A stretch of 64,000 nt of DNA. Origin: Prevotella dentasini JCM 15908 (GTDB lineage: Bacteria; Bacteroidota; Bacteroidia; Bacteroidales; Bacteroidaceae). Of the stretch, positions 17,246-27,353 are shown one piece after another (position 1 is the first letter of the stretch; each line of letters opens with the position of its first letter). The notes beneath the pieces are model-generated. The model was not told the origin of the DNA. It did no database searches and saw nothing but the letters and a program-made list of their open reading frames with translations. Position numbers and translations under genes: made by a program. Location: NCBI RefSeq assembly GCF_000614065.1, contig NZ_BAKG01000006.1, forward strand, positions 1 to 64,000. The letters run 5' to 3'.

Positions 17246-17595
17246 GGCTGGACGGCGACAGATGATATTCATAAAAATTATAAACACGGAAAAACTTTTT
17301 TATATCACGTCATTAAAAACAACAATAACAACCAAGGGAGAAAGAGAAGATAACATGAAATTGTTGTCAGCCTGTCAGCGATTTTAACATTTTGAAGACT
17401 GGTTATCAATGAGTTGTAAAGGTTGACAGATTGACAGGAAAATGAAAAACATTTTTTCCTTAAAAAAGATGAGGCACGGAGAGCACAGAGGTCAGGAGAA
17501 AAAGGCGGACAGGCACGGGGCCTGTCCCTACAGGTGAATGGGGATTCCATGTAAATTCAAAGCACGGCGGACAGGCACGGGGCCTGTCCCTACAG
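17246..17595. repeat. Intergenic gap with family A repeats, copies 4 and 5
   Basis: Convergent gap between yifB and the fimbrial operon. Bases 17246-17505 are AT-rich with nothing recognisable. Two near-identical palindromes (17506-17533 and 17568-17595) have arms GGACAGGC and GCCTGTCC closed by CCCTACAG. The second contains the stop codon of the DUF5106 gene (complement of 17590-17592). Their position suggests that they act as terminators of the fimbrial transcript. Confidence 0.75.
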
Positions 17596-18522
17596 GAGGG
17601 ATGCGAGCTGCTGCTCCAAATCGGAAACGGAGGTCATTTTGGCGATTACCTTCTTGTCGGCATCCAGCAACAGGCAGAGAGGCTGCGTGCGGAGGTCGTA
17701 GAGGCTATTAGCTATAATGCTGTGGTTACGGTCATGAGTGTCTGTCCAGTTAGGACGGTGGCCGTAACGTGCGGCAGACGAATCGACATCACCCACATTC
17801 ACGGAAAGGATGAAGAGCCTGCCCGACGACAGGAGCGACGCGACACGGGGACTACTCTCCAGCCAACCCATTACCAACCGGCAATGGTCGCACTCGGGAT
17901 CGTAGAGCAACAGCAGCAGACGAGGGGCAGAGAGCTGATAAAGCGAAGACGCTGCACCCGAATCGGATACGAAACCGAAATCGGCTGCCGTGCCTCCCAC
18001 ACGACAATGCGAGAGCATGCGGAGCTGAGAAGCGTAGCGCAACTGATACAACGTGTCTACATCGTGCCGGGACGTAAAGGCGTTCAGGGCAGCGAGATAG
18101 GCGGCATCGTTGCAATAGGGGGAGCCGGTATCAAAGAGGTATTTCTCCGCCAAAGACATCAGGAAGATGCCTGCCGACGGTGGAATGGCTTCACTGGCAG
18201 TCAGTCCCGACAGCGAATGCCCCACCACGGCAGCATCGGTCAGGGCGAAGAGGTCGCAGTAGTTCACCCATGCCTGCTCTATGGAGTCGTTGTCAGCTGA
18301 AGACAAGGCGGCAGGAAAAGAAGCCCTGTCCCAGTAGTGGCTCACCAAATAGGCAGCACGGCCACCGACCGTAGTAAGAGAATCGGGAATAGAGGGGAAA
18401 GAAAAGACAAAGGACTCTTGCGCCGTGGCTTTCTGTGCCCTTGCACTAAAAGACAAGAGGAAGAATATCAGCACACAAATGGTGCCCACACCGCGCAAGA
18501 GTCCTTTATCGCTGCTCAGCAT
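17590..18522 (-). CDS. DUF5106-type thioredoxin-like exported protein
   Basis: A 310-aa exported protein (signal peptide to about residue 29, FSARA). The middle is helical and resembles DUF5106. The last ~120 residues are a thioredoxin-like fold with LLLLYDPECDHCRLVMGWL near 205-223, giving a C-x-x-C (CDHC) active site, and YDLRTQPLCLLLDADKKVI with the cis-Pro. It starts one base after the stop of the preceding fimbrillin-like gene, so it is the last gene of the fimbrial operon. It may form or shuffle disulfides in fimbrial subunits; this is inferred from context. The stop codon lies inside a family A repeat. Confidence 0.8.
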   Translation of the reverse strand: MLSSDKGLLRGVGTICVLIFFLLSFSARAQKATAQESFVFSFPSIPDSLTTVGGRAAYLVSHYWDRASFPAALSSADNDSIEQAWVNYCDLFALTDAAVVGHSLSGLTASEAIPPSAGIFLMSLAEKYLFDTGSPYCNDAAYLAALNAFTSRHDVDTLYQLRYASQLRMLSHCRVGGTAADFGFVSDSGAASSLYQLSAPRLLLLLYDPECDHCRLVMGWLESSPRVASLLSSGRLFILSVNVGDVDSSAARYGHRPNWTDTHDRNHSIIANSLYDLRTQPLCLLLDADKKVIAKMTSVSDLEQQLASLL

Positions 18523-18523
18523 C

Positions 18524-20954
18524 TTACTGGGCAGTAAAATTAATCACCGGGTTATCAATCATCTTGGAAAGATACTTCGAGTTCGTCTCATAGTTCCTGC
18601 CAAGTATCGTACATTTGTAAACGAAGGAAATAGGACGTGTGATACCTTCCAGTCCTGTAACCGTCATCTTGTAGATACCATTATTATATGAAACCGTTGG
18701 GTGGACAGAGGACTCGGTTGTCGTTACTGTGATTGGAGTTCCATTCGGTACAGCCTCTGCAGCAGCATCGACGGATGTTTTATAAGTCGCCTTTTCCTCC
18801 AATGTAACCTCGCTGATTTGCAAGTTCATCGTTTTGTGCTGCGCCAGTAAGCTTTTCCATTCGTCTACCGTATGGGTCGCCTTGGCCACAACCGTACCAT
18901 TACCCAGTTTCATAGTGGCAGTAAGCGTAAGATTTCCTGTAGCATTATTCCAGTTCCAACCTTCAAATTCCACATAACCAGCAGAAGCCATCTTAGCCGT
19001 AACTCCACTGACTCCCGAAACTTCTAATTTCGTACGATACTCACTGGGCACCACCTTTGGCACAGTGTAGCTGATACCCGAATAGGTGAGCAGGCCACGA
19101 GTGCCCGTAGGGCTGCTTTTATCGTTGGTCAATATGGCATCGGCATTGTTGAAGTTCTCCGAAATGGCGGTTACGTCGCAAGTGCCGTTGGTGCGGGTAC
19201 GCTGGAAGTGAAGCGTAATATGCTGATCGGTCGTAGACGGTGTGCGGACCGTATAGACATAGTAGGTACGCTTGCCTATCTTGATAACCTTCATCTGGTC
19301 GTTGTAAGTGCCGTTGACCAACGGACTCAACTGGTCGGCCTCAATATAAATATCGAACGGAAAGAGCGTTGACGGCAACGTGCCGGGGATGGTCAGCTGC
19401 ACATCCACCTCGCTGCCCTGCCTCCTGTAAGTTAAATCTTTGTCTATCAACTTCAGGTTGAAATCATACCGCTTGCGCAAAATCAAATTGATGGTACGCT
19501 GAATATGAGTTGGAGAATTAGGAGCGATGCCACCACATTGAACGTATAGTGCTTATCCTCATTGACAGGAATAGCCTTCACATTCACACTGAGCAGACCC
19601 GTGTTCTGATCGTACTTGGCATAGTCTATATAAGGATCGTCAGTAATGTCTCCGTCGCACATCTTCTGATTCAGGTAAACACGCACATACGTTCCCGAAT
19701 GGTCAGGCTCAATATCCTTACCGTAAAATTTAATGGGTGAGGTGAAACTACCCGGCAAGGTCATGATGGCATTGGTATTGTCGACGATGAGGGTGTACTC
19801 TCCGTCGCTGATGTCAGCATAGTCCTGAAGCTCCACAGAGGCAAAGAGGTTGTTGCTGGCTGGATTCCTGACAGCCTCGTCGTAGGTAGGATAGCCCTTA
19901 CCCTTTGAGGAAATGATGTTAACGATGTAATTATAGTTGCGAATCAAGTCTATCCTCTGTGTACCGATAAAGTTTTTCTTCTCGGCATCGGCATAAATAT
20001 CACGCACGATGTCTAACTTGTAATAGGCATAGCGGGATCATTATTACCCTTTCCGTAGAGAATGACAGACAGCTGCTTGGTTCTTTCAGCTTGGCTGTTG
20101 CTGTATTCAAAGACGGGGATAGGATTGAGGTTGGTCGTCGTTTCACGTATGTTCTTCAGCACTATGTCCGATGGCAGAGTAGGCAGAGTGGGGTCGATAG
20201 GGAACGTGTACAGCACGTCTCTATAGAACTCGCGAGGGCCATTGGTCAGCTGCGTCTTCGACTGGAAAGAAACCACCGTACCACGGTCGGGCGCGTTGTG
20301 GAGGCTGTAGCCTTTCAGCTCGAACCCGCTGTTCTGCGCATTGGTTACCGTAATCTTAGCCTTGTCGCGCAGCAGCTTAAAAGCCTTATTCTCGAAGCTG
20401 TTCTCGTTGATATTCTTAAAATAGAACGTTTGCCAATAGCTATAGTCCTCCGTGTCCGTGCTGATGATGCCGGGCATCACCTCACCTTCGTCGGAACTTT
20501 CCAAGTCGTGGTCGCCCGGCAAGGTCTCATCCAGACTTTTACCATCCTTGCTGTAATCGGCAACAAAATGAATGATGCGCGGCTTGGTGCTCGTCATCAA
20601 GGTAACGGTAAACTTATAGAGCTTGTTCTCAACAGGGCCTAACGTAACACCGTCCGGCAGGAAGGTGATTCCACTGGGGGTATCTACAATCTCCTGAAGG
20701 GTAGCTTTGGCACGATAGAGGTAACGGTGCTTATCGTTGAAAACCAACAAAGTAAGGTTCTTGATGTCGGCCGTCGTTCTCGTCATGGGGCCGCCACCGG
20801 GAAATGCCGCCTCGAAAGAGAGCGTTACGGGCACACCGTCGGTAGCGTCGTCGCCACCGAACGACTCAAAGATGTCGCTCGTACAGGAAGTAAGCACGAG
20901 CAACATGCTTACCACCATACCTATATAGTATAAACTTCTTTTCATCATAACCAT
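18524..20954 (-). pseudogene. Fimbrillin-like lipoprotein, two frameshifts
   Basis: With two bases restored (near 20031 and 19529) this encodes 810 aa. The N-terminus is a lipoprotein signal (MLLVLTSC), followed by a Mfa/FimD-like region with a Thr-Arg site (GGGPMTRTTADIKNLTLLVF) of the kind processed in fimbrial subunits. Frame two runs from YYKLDIVRDIYADAEKKNF, and frame three from NSPTHIQRTINLILRKRYDF to the end. The C-terminal half has repeated beta-sandwich-like stretches (SVHPTVSYNNGIYKMTVTGL). It is probably an accessory or tip-associated subunit. Its ATG overlaps the stop of the 752-aa gene (TAATG). The breaks are single-base losses after GC, as in other genes here. Confidence 0.75.
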
Positions 20955-23212
20955 TATTCGCTCTTGTTATATGTGTCAAAGACGGGACGGATGGACATCT
21001 CTCCTCCATTTGAAGGATAATTACGACCATAATCAAAATCATACCCCATCCCTGTCTGTGCCGACCAATATCGATGTCCCCACAAAAGACTCTTGACAGC
21101 ACTCTTTGGATCTTTTTGAATCTTTACAATCAATGCTAATTCAGCCAAAGTCGGGATACGCCAATGGCCCTCATATTTAAAGGTATGCGTCCAATACTTT
21201 GTGCCATTTTGATGTCCCCAGTCATCACCCTGAATCTCTTTACCTGTAACCGAAACTCCATAATCATCTTCCCAATAATTATAGGCCCGCTCATCGGCAC
21301 TGCTATAATCACGATATCTACGAGACCGATTAGACCATTGACTAATCCTGTATCTATCGGTTTTACCAGTAACGTTTTCAAAATTATTAGTAATAGTAGA
21401 CCAAGACCCACTACCATATCCATTATATTGGCGAACAGGTATACTCATACCCCACTGGGAAGCAATGATAAACTGAGGAGAAGTAATCTTATTAGCCTCA
21501 TCACTTCTATCAGTCCTATCAGTACCAAACGTGGGGTCGCCCACGATTTGCCCTGCTTGGGGCGCAAGAGTTGTAACTTTAAACAATGTACTATTGCTCT
21601 GATAGCCTGCCCCATTAGGACCATATTCAAGATAGGACGTAAAAGCAGAATACCAATAAATCTCAGTTCCTTCTGACTTCTTGGAAGTAACGTAAATAGG
21701 CGGATACTGCGTTACCACCACATCCTTGTAAAGGGGTGTACTGCCATCAGGATCCTGCACCTGAGTAACTCTGAACTTAAAAGTCAGGGGCACATAGTTG
21801 TCAGGGATAGGACTTGTAATCTTCAAGAACTTCTTACCGTCCCTCTCTTCTGTTTCTATATGGATAGCCCCATCCTTATTCGTTCCCGTCTTTAATTCTT
21901 CTGTACCATCCGTATTATATTGCGTATATTCATATCGAATACTCTGATTCATTTTTTGGCCATCTATGTCCAAGTCGGAAATGTATTCTACATAGCGCTC
22001 GTTTACATTCAGCATCTCAGGGTGGGTTTCCTTTACCACGAGGTAGTGAACCTTGGTGATGGCGGCATCGATGGCATCGGGATTGTTCCAGTCCTCCACG
22101 GCAATGTAGCCGTAGGGAATATTGACGGGCTTGGTAGGCTCGGCACTGCCAATCTCCTTAATGCTGCAGACAATGTCGTAAAGATGGTTGCGCTGCAACT
22201 TCGTGAGTCCGGCAATCTCCTTGTCGCTCATACGATCCTTGACGGCAAGGTAGTTGAGAGGCACACTATAATAGGTGTCGCTCTCCTTACCGTCAGTCTG
22301 GCTCTTGATGTGCAACTTGATGACCGCGTAGGTACGGAAAGTACCGTCGCTGCTCCAGTCGTTCTCATAGCTATAGTAAGGAACCGTGCGTGCATAAAAC
22401 TCCTTGCCATCATACATAGCCTTTACCATCGGCTGCTCCTCGGTCATGAACAGGCGAGTGGGAAAAGGTGCAGGAGACCCTGCAAACAAGCTGGTTTGGT
22501 TGTTATAGCTCTTCAGCGAAATGGTAGGCTCGCCCACGACATCGTAGGTGTTGTCGCGGTCTTTCACCTCAATATCAGTATCTAATCGGATTCTGATTTT
22601 TGCAGCGGCACGCGAGAGCTTCAGCGTCTCCCCGGTTTTGGCGGTGATGTTATAATTGTCGCTTGAAGCCCAAGTCATCGTACCTGTCTTCATGGTTCCG
22701 TCCATCAGGAAGTCCTCCTGCGGTTGCACCGTAGACTGAACCATAGCATCTGTCGTCATGACGACCGCCTTTAAATCGTTCAGGCTCTTGCCCTCTAAAG
22801 TCTCATTTCCGTGATAGTTGACAAGCACATAGAGCTGGAACTCATGCCCGGAATAAGAAGCAGATATGCCCGCGGTCTTAGGCACATAAATAGTGGCCGT
22901 ACCCTTAGCAGCAGCAGGATTGGGAATATCCAACACCAAGTCGCCCTTCTTTGTAGAATAGTATCCTTTCTGAACACCTGCATCATCATAGATGAAAGCC
23001 TCCATCGAAGAAATCTTATTCTCATTGAGCGGGTCTTCACCCGGCTCTTCTGTCAGGGCACGGGTTTGGGGAGGCAGGATGGATAAGCCAAACTGCAGTT
23101 GGTAGCAATCCTCCTTATCAATGGCAGGAAAATCTTCTTCCGCCCGGCAGGCACCCAGTGTCAGCAAGAACACTGAGGCGATGGCTGCATATATATAGCT
23201 TGATACTTTCAT
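20954..23212 (-). CDS. Putative fimbrial tip adhesin (752 aa)
   Basis: Exported lipoprotein (lipobox TLGAC, Cys about 21). It has a fimbrillin-type N-terminal half: QTRALTEEPGE near 50, ISSMEAFIYDDAG, and LSRAAAKIRIRLD, the conserved A.A.I.v strand of Mfa-like proteins. A middle segment ends with repeated beta sequence (VVVTQYPPIYVTSKKSEG). The C-terminal ~200 residues are unlike fimbrillins: rich in Tyr, Trp and Gly, with HWRIPTLAELALIVKIQ and RYWSAQTGMGYDFDYGR, resembling 'Fibrobacter succinogenes major' or lectin-like domains. That layout suits a ligand-binding tip. It is the longest intact accessory gene of the operon and is followed without gap by the next gene. Confidence 0.75.
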   Translation of the reverse strand: MKVSSYIYAAIASVFLLTLGACRAEEDFPAIDKEDCYQLQFGLSILPPQTRALTEEPGEDPLNENKISSMEAFIYDDAGVQKGYYSTKKGDLVLDIPNPAAAKGTATIYVPKTAGISASYSGHEFQLYVLVNYHGNETLEGKSLNDLKAVVMTTDAMVQSTVQPQEDFLMDGTMKTGTMTWASSDNYNITAKTGETLKLSRAAAKIRIRLDTDIEVKDRDNTYDVVGEPTISLKSYNNQTSLFAGSPAPFPTRLFMTEEQPMVKAMYDGKEFYARTVPYYSYENDWSSDGTFRTYAVIKLHIKSQTDGKESDTYYSVPLNYLAVKDRMSDKEIAGLTKLQRNHLYDIVCSIKEIGSAEPTKPVNIPYGYIAVEDWNNPDAIDAAITKVHYLVVKETHPEMLNVNERYVEYISDLDIDGQKMNQSIRYEYTQYNTDGTEELKTGTNKDGAIHIETEERDGKKFLKITSPIPDNYVPLTFKFRVTQVQDPDGSTPLYKDVVVTQYPPIYVTSKKSEGTEIYWYSAFTSYLEYGPNGAGYQSNSTLFKVTTLAPQAGQIVGDPTFGTDRTDRSDEANKITSPQFIIASQWGMSIPVRQYNGYGSGSWSTITNNFENVTGKTDRYRISQWSNRSRRYRDYSSADERAYNYWEDDYGVSVTGKEIQGDDWGHQNGTKYWTHTFKYEGHWRIPTLAELALIVKIQKDPKSAVKSLLWGHRYWSAQTGMGYDFDYGRNYPSNGGEMSIRPVFDTYNKSE

Positions 23213-23215
23213 AAC

Positions 23216-24733
23216 TTAATTGACTTGCTTAATCATATATCTGTAAGTTGGGCCGGGCTCTTGTCCTGTTTGCTTGAACTTAGGCACAATCTGAACCTCC
23301 ACGCCATTGATGGTCAGGTAAAGCTCGGTAGCACGGATAATACCCGTCCACGGCTTAAGCGGCTTGATGGTCAGCTCTACAGGGCCACTGCCTGCAATAC
23401 CCGTAACGGCAGCATTTCCAGTGTTTACCATTCTGCCCGTAAGCTCGAAATCGTTGCGGTTGGTAATGGTGAAACGCCATACGCCACCGGCAGGGCCTTT
23501 GATATTGAACGTTATTTTCAGTCCATCAACGGCACCCGAGTGCCAAAGCAGCTCGTTTCCGTTTTCACCCGTAATATCCAAGCCTGTCTGGCCTTGTTCA
23601 TCAGGCTCGCCTTCCACGATGACGGCCGAGAACTGCTTCTCCGAGGCTACCACCGTCCACGGAAGGACTTCCCAGTTAAAGGTTATGGATTCCTCTACCC
23701 ATCCTATCAACGTTCCCGAGAGAGAATAGGCGGTATTGCGGACAATGCTCTTGGTATTCAAGTCTGCAAAGTTGGCAGGCGTGTACTTGTCGTCACCCTG
23801 ATTAAAATTCTTATGGTCGATAACCACCGTATGCTGCCGGTCTATACCGTGCTTCTCGTAGTGAACCTCGATGCTACTCTGCGTAGTCTCGGGAGCAGTG
23901 GTGGCACGAAGATGCTCGGGCACATAGACAGCCTTGTGCAACACGGGGTTGACGCCTTCTTCGCTATACTGCGCAGCATCGATGCCCGTATATTCCTCTC
24001 TATCTTTCAGCTCTCCGGCGTATGCAGCTTGGGAGGGAAGAGGGAGTAGGTCTTGGGCAGATTCTTGAATATGACGGAAGTGAGGCGCAAGCCTTTTGTG
24101 GCTTCCTTCTCCAAGGCGTCCATGCCCTCCTTATAATCCATATTGAGCTTGACCTTGGCCAGACAACGAATCAGCTCTATGTCAAGATGCAGCGGATTGT
24201 TCTGTGTGTTGTCGGCAGCAACGGTCGCCGTCTTCTCTGCCGTCATGAGGAAGAGCATAGGCTTATCGTTGACGCCCTTGTAGGCAATCTTCGTCAGTGC
24301 GTCGTCGTAATAGAGTCCGTCCTTGAAGGTAACCTTGTCGAGGGCGGTAGTCATCTCCGGCGTTTCGTTGGCAACGAAGCAGAAGTCGTACTCGCCAGTG
24401 CGCATGGGCACCTTAACATGATAGTCGATAAAGTCGGCAATGGCGTGCTTCTTGTTGTAGACAGCCTTGCCTGTGGCATGCTCGAAAGCATGAGTCGAAG
24501 GTCTACTACCTTATCTTCAAAGTCCTGCGTATCCTGATTCAGGGAGCTGCCTGCCCCCTGTGCCCGGGTGGAGACAGCATATAGCCTACTTCTCCGCTCT
24601 GCACGCCGGGGTCGTCCTCGTCGTGATTCGCACACGACAAGGCGGCAAGAGCTACCACCATCATCAGGCACGCATTGAATATTGCCCGATGGAAGTGGCC
24701 GTAAATCTTATAATTCACTTTGAATAGAGTCAT
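23216..24733 (-). pseudogene. Fimbrillin-like lipoprotein, three frameshifts
   Basis: With three bases restored (near 24584, 24484 and 24024) this encodes 506 aa. The pieces in order are MVVALAALSC (lipobox) to GEVG; YAVSTRAQGAGSSLNQDTQDFEDKVVDLRLML; HATGKAVYNKKHAIADFIDYH to LPKTYSLFP; then the C-terminal half from EEYTGIDAAQYSEEG to YRYMIKQVN. The order and the Thr-Arg-Ala site are those of an Mfa/Fim accessory subunit. WEVLPWTVV near residue 340 resembles the W-containing strand at the ends of the other subunits. It starts 7 bases after the preceding gene. The damage is three single-base losses only. Confidence 0.75.
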
Positions 24734-24740
24734 TTATATT

Positions 24741-26239
24741 TTAGTTAAGTTTTATCGTCTCGAGGTCTCTCGTATTCCACGGCAGGACAACCGTCTTCAC
24801 TGCTATGTAAGTAGTGGTGTTGTCGTCGGGATTGTCGTCGGGCGTGGGCGGAACGGGCGAGCCGGGCCCCATCACCTTGGTAACCTCTATCTTATAGATG
24901 TGGTTTCTTACTACGCCATAGCGGCCGTAAGCCATCAGCTTGGGCTGCTTCGTGTCGTCGAAATGGCGGATGTATGTAGCATATATGTTCTGTCCCTGAT
25001 GATAGTATTTCAGGTTGTGGCTGTAGAACGACTTGCCGAAGTTCTTTTCCTCAGCAGTCAGTTGTGCTACATCTGCTGCAAAGCCTACGGGCATCTTCAT
25101 CTGCTCGTCGCTCTGTGTGGCTGCATCTTGTATCTTCTGCTTCAGCTCCGTGAGCGTCATCATCTTGCCCCGGTAGTCGGCCCAGCTGCTGTTATCGGCA
25201 GAGGTGAATTGCAGCGAGGCAGGAAGATACGTGAGACGTACCAGTACACGGGTGGTATTGTTGCGCTTTTGCGCATCGGGGTTCATCGTGTTCTCTACGA
25301 CGTAGAGACCCTTGGCGTCGTCCCATCCGCCTGTAGAGAATGTCTGCGGATACTCCACGGCGGTGCTAAACTCGGTAACGGCCGTTGCTGCCATATTGGG
25401 GTCGATGGCGTACTGATAATAATGTGGCGTGGTGCCGGTTTCTGCGGCAGTCGGTGCTGCGGCATCGGCTGTGCCGTTGCCCGTAAGGCTCTCGCCCGGC
25501 TTGCGCATCCAATAGGTCTTCAGGTTTGTAACGTCGAGTGCGAAGTCGCTCATCGTGGCCGTGCCGACAGCGGTACCACCTTCTACAGGCACATTTCCTC
25601 CATTGGCAGGGAAGACAAACACCTTGCCCACGGCACGCTCCACCTGCACCTCTACAGGCACATTCGCGGCCTGAGCCTCGGCCTGCGTTTCCTTCCAGTT
25701 GCGGTCTTCGGTGGCCACATAGCCCCGTACGTTGGTCATGAACACGCCGTTGGCGTCAGAGGCAAGGTCAGCGAGATCAACGGTGGCGGCAGCTCGAACT
25801 GCGACTTCACGTTGCCTTTGTTCGTAACGGCCTTCACCTTGTCGTTGGGATTGAGCAGCACCAATACCGAATAGTTGGCCTTCTTCAGTGCCCTTGCCTT
25901 GATGGTGAAGGGAGCATGGGTAAACGAGCCTACGGCAATATCGGTAGAAGTGATGTCGAAAGAGTGAACGGCCATATTGTTGTCGTCGTACAGCACGACG
26001 CGCGCCGACGTTACCTTCTGGTCGTCGGCCGACCCTTCGTAAGGCTGGTCGTTGCCCTTGTCAGCTACTCCGGCCCTTGTCTGGCTGAAGCGTGGCAGGC
26101 TGACAGATATAGCGAGCCACTGCGGTGCCTTGCCCTCCGCGCCGTCGTCCGGCCCCTCCACGGCGGAGGAGCAGGAAAGGAGCAGAAGCGAAGCCGCCAT
26201 CCACGCCAAGCAGCTGTAAAATATCCTTTTATGAGTCAT
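24741..26239 (-). pseudogene. Second Mfa1-family fimbrillin, one frameshift
   Basis: With one base restored near 25789 this encodes 499 aa. Lipobox LLLLSC (Cys about 23); ISVSLPRFSQTRAGVADKG holds the Thr-Arg-Ala site; the first frame ends after SQFELP and the second resumes with DLADLASDANGVFMTNVRGY. The C-terminus VKTVVLPWNTRDLETIKL closely parallels the end of the major subunit (VETKILPWNVHSYSVELDM), so it is probably a polymerising, donor-strand-type fimbrillin of the same family. A Pro/Asp-rich linker (PVPPTPDDNPDDN) precedes that strand, as in Mfa1. It starts 23 bases after mfa2. Confidence 0.8.
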
Positions 26240-26262
26240 ATATTAGTTAGTGATTTCAGTAA

Positions 26263-27243
26263 TTAGTACACCCCACCCAAGTCTATGTTATAGCTATGGA
26301 TGTTCCATTTAATCAAGTTTACCTCGCAGGCAATTACGGTATAGTCGTCGCAGTCGCATACGTCTCTTACGTATAGTTTCACGTCGAAGTCGTGCGTACA
26401 GTCAAGATTGATGTTGGTGTCGTGGTCGTCCGACTTGCTCAAGAGTATCGAGCCGATAAGGTCGGCACGGAACATAACCTTGTTTTGGAACTTGTCGTAG
26501 ACTTCCAGCGTGTTCCTGTAGCCCGTCTTGAGCTTCAGGGTGTTGAACTTGCTCACGAGCACCGTGTCCCCGGGATTGGCCGTGGCAATGCCGGGATACT
26601 GCATCACCTTTTGGTTCATCACGATGCCGCCGTCGGCGTTCATGCTGCCGTTGGCAGAATAAACCCTTATCTCGAAGTTGTTCGGCTCTTTCACGCCGAT
26701 GAGGGAAACCTTGATGCGGTTGGTCTGCTCCAAAAGATTAATCTTGGTATGTCTTTCTACAGTACCGTTGTCTTCGCTCGACGGCAGATAGACCACCTCG
26801 CTCTCGCCCTGATAAATCTTGAATCCGGGAACAGGGTTGGCATCGGCAAAGCCTGCTTTTTCTTTCAGGCTGAACAAGAGGTCCGACTTCTTTGTCGTGC
26901 CCACCTGCAGGCTTGCGCGGTCGAGGCGTTCCTTGTCCAGTCCTGTCCATGCCACGAACGTGTAGTAACCTTCGGGCAATGGCATATATATTTCGTAGTC
27001 GGCCGACAGCTTGGGGTTGCTCACCTCCTGCACGCCTGCCAACACTCCGTTTTGATCGAATGCGAATACTTCCAAGCGTTCAACAGACGGATAGACTTGC
27101 TCTTCATCACAAGGTGTCTTGGAATAAAAGCTCACATATACACCTTGGGGGCAATCCTTATTGTCATCATAGATCAGGCTATCACACCCTATAATTGCCA
27201 CCAACGCGAATATTGCCAATAATATCTTGCTAAAATGCTTCAT
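26263..27243 (-). CDS. mfa2: Mfa2/FimB-family fimbrial anchor subunit
   Basis: In Porphyromonas, Mfa2 caps the base of the fimbria, anchoring it to the outer membrane and limiting its length. This 326-aa lipoprotein (lipobox VAIIGC, Cys about 20) starts with the family signature CDSLIYDDNKDCPQGVYVSFY and continues with VERLEVFAFDQNGVL, PLPEGYYTFVAWTGL and INLLEQTNRIKVSL. Its last strand, VNLIKWNIHSYNIDL, matches the C-terminal strand of the major fimbrillin (ILPWNVHSYSVEL), which is unusual for an anchor and suggests related ends. It directly follows the mfa1 hairpin. Confidence 0.88.
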   Translation of the reverse strand: MKHFSKILLAIFALVAIIGCDSLIYDDNKDCPQGVYVSFYSKTPCDEEQVYPSVERLEVFAFDQNGVLAGVQEVSNPKLSADYEIYMPLPEGYYTFVAWTGLDKERLDRASLQVGTTKKSDLLFSLKEKAGFADANPVPGFKIYQGESEVVYLPSSEDNGTVERHTKINLLEQTNRIKVSLIGVKEPNNFEIRVYSANGSMNADGGIVMNQKVMQYPGIATANPGDTVLVSKFNTLKLKTGYRNTLEVYDKFQNKVMFRADLIGSILLSKSDDHDTNINLDCTHDFDVKLYVRDVCDCDDYTVIACEVNLIKWNIHSYNIDLGGVY

Positions 27244-27286
27244 CTTTTCTGCTGTTATAAATACTTCGGAATATCTTTTTTATTAA

Positions 27287-27320
27287 AACCGGGAGGATGA
27301 CAGGAGCCATCCTCCCGGTT
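27287..27320 (-). terminator. Hairpin between major fimbrillin and anchor genes
   Basis: Perfect 12-bp stem, AACCGGGAGGAT (27287-27298) and ATCCTCCCGGTT (27309-27320), with a 10-base loop, 33 bases past the mfa1 stop. On the minus strand it is followed by TTTTAATAAAAAAG. It has the form of an intrinsic terminator. No promoter was found before mfa2, so it probably lets a fraction of polymerases through. Confidence 0.7.
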
Positions 27321-27353
27321 TACGTATAAGTTTATCTTATTGGAACGATACAA

